From Flavobacteriales bacterium (lineage in GTDB: Bacteria; Bacteroidota; Bacteroidia; Flavobacteriales; BACL11), in contig NYTT01000084.1 of NCBI GenBank assembly GCA_002683775.1, positions 1-22,488 on the forward strand: 22,488 nucleotides of DNA. The letters run 5' to 3'. The first letter of the stretch is position 1. Each line of letters opens with the position of its first letter. The position numbers were made by a program, and so were the translations under genes. The notes under the pieces were generated by a model. The model did not search any database. It saw only the letters and a list, made by a program, of their open reading frames with translations, and was not told the DNA's origin. Positions 21,719 through 22,488 of this stretch are shown piece by piece.

Positions 21719-22488
21719 ATATATCTTAACAATAATTGTAATTTTAATTACATTTAATACAAAGGCACAGAAACCAATTTTGTTTGTTGGTGGAATAGCT
21801 CATATTGGAAACGGTGAAGTAATTGAAAATTCAGCGATTAGTATTAAAGAAGGTTCATTTGATATAGTGGCAAATGCGAATTTAATACGGATTGACCCAA
21901 CAGCATTTGATACAATCATAAAAATCTATGGAAAACATATCTATCCGTCGTTTATTGTTCCTAATACAACTTTAGGAATTACAGAAATTGATGCTGTCAG
22001 AGCTTCTAGAGATTTTAATGAAATTGGAGGTATAAATCCAAATATAAGGTCATTAATAGCTTATAATTCTGATTCAAAAATAACTAAAACAATTAGGACA
22101 AATGGAGTACTTATTGCACAAGTAACTCCAAGAGGCGGATTAATATCAGGGCAATCATCAATTATGTTATTAGAAGGAAATAATTGGGAAGATGCTGCAT
22201 TAAAAGTTGATGATGGGATTCATGTTAACTGGCCTAATTCCTATTACAATACTGGATGGTGGGCTGAGCCTGGAGAGACAAAGGAAAACAAAAAGTATTC
22301 AAAAAAGATTTATGAGCTTAAAAGATTATTTTCAAAAGCTAAGTCTTATGATTCTTCATCTAAAATTATAGATTTAAAAATGGAGAGTATGAGAGGACTA
22401 TTTGATGATACAAAAAATTTATATATACATGCTAATAGTGCTAATGAAATTAGAGATGCTATTGAATTTTTTGAATACTTTAAAATAA
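21708..22488 (+). CDS. Amidohydrolase-like exported protein, N-terminal 260 codons (runs off right edge)
   Basis: Open from the ATG at 21708 to the window end, 260 codons. Signal peptide (MTNKYILTIIVILITFNTKAQ, cut after KA/Q). The N-terminal beta-sandwich is followed by KHIYPSFIVPNTTLGITEID (residues 76-95), the position of the amidohydrolase metal motif PGFID-x-H-x-H; here the HxH is replaced by N86-T-T88. A Trp/Gly-rich loop (TGWWAEPGE) and helices follow, then the window ends. The ATG is inside the preceding gene and overlaps its stop by 11 bp, so the two are coupled. I recall such pairs of a 1000-residue and a 430-residue amidohydrolase in flavobacteria. Catalytic status cannot be settled without the C-terminal half. 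Confidence 0.82.
   Translation, partial: MTNKYILTIIVILITFNTKAQKPILFVGGIAHIGNGEVIENSAISIKEGSFDIVANANLIRIDPTAFDTIIKIYGKHIYPSFIVPNTTLGITEIDAVRASRDFNEIGGINPNIRSLIAYNSDSKITKTIRTNGVLIAQVTPRGGLISGQSSIMLLEGNNWEDAALKVDDGIHVNWPNSYYNTGWWAEPGETKENKKYSKKIYELKRLFSKAKSYDSSSKIIDLKMESMRGLFDDTKNLYIHANSANEIRDAIEFFEYFKI

Noticed and set aside
1..22488. Mobile elements, CRISPR arrays, tRNA/rRNA genes, defence genes
   Set aside because: Scanned for transposase-like genes, direct repeat arrays with spacers, tRNA cloverleaf ends and attachment sites; none seen.

Overview
This is a low-GC (AT-rich), gene-dense chromosomal segment with the marks of a Bacteroidetes, most likely a marine Flavobacteriales with a compact genome. 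Evidence: a glgA-like/panC divergent pair, a flippase-like gene next to radA, an exbB-(small membrane protein)-exbD-exbD cluster, rbfA beside a LolC/E-like permease, a double-domain amidohydrolase followed by a second one, A-rich start regions without clear Shine-Dalgarno sequences, and repeated use of the Bacteroidetes -7 promoter box TAnnTTTG. There is no mobile element, CRISPR array, rRNA or tRNA that I can see; every gene looks like core or shell metabolism. The longest gene-free stretch is about 100 bases.

Layout. 1-249 (-): N-terminus of a divergent glycogen/starch synthase-like glycosyltransferase, running off the left edge. 350-4057 (+): panC, a UPF0104/LPG-synthase-TM family membrane protein, an RfaE2-type nucleotidyltransferase and radA, tightly packed with overlapping stops and starts; panD, which I would expect beside panC, is absent. 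4071-6987 (-): hmgA, hpd, bcp and a 37-residue secreted or membrane micro-ORF not previously delimited by size filters. 7079-9513 (+): a fumarylacetoacetase-family hydrolase, a flavin-reductase-like protein translationally coupled to it, and a Mn-type superoxide dismutase. The divergent hmgA/FAH pair therefore forms a tyrosine (homogentisate) catabolic locus, missing an obvious maleylacetoacetate isomerase. 9557-11787 (+): proton-channel energiser cluster (ExbB with an acidic tandem repeat, a small 3-TM protein, two ExbD proteins) without TonB. 11807-12697 (-): CPBP-family membrane protease. 12718-13695 (+): dusB. 13692-15242 (-): rbfA and a LolC/E-like permease. 15280-17100 (+): MsbA-type ABC exporter. 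17097-18657 (-): unknown 4-TM protein and hflX. 18737-22488 (+): two exported amidohydrolase-like proteins, the second running off the right edge.

How it works together. The centre is amino-acid catabolism (4-hydroxyphenylpyruvate to fumarate plus acetoacetate) flanked by oxidative-stress enzymes (thiol peroxidase, SOD), which is a sensible pairing with two O2-using dioxygenases. The remainder is envelope biology (flippase-like protein, heptose-type nucleotidyltransferase, Exb energiser, LolC/E-like permease, MsbA-like exporter, CPBP protease) and translation/DNA upkeep (radA, dusB, rbfA, hflX).

The most interesting sequence-level observations are: a recurrent promoter architecture in which TAnnTTTG lies only 4-6 nt before the ATG in five genes, predicting leaderless or near-leaderless mRNAs; interpenetrating divergent promoters for rbfA and the ABC exporter; two convergent gene pairs whose stop codons overlap by 4 bp; loss of the HxH metal motif in the first domain of the large amidohydrolase and again in its downstream partner; and the glutathione-independent isomerase gap in the homogentisate locus. 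I do not see a clear-cut novel defence or mobile system here.
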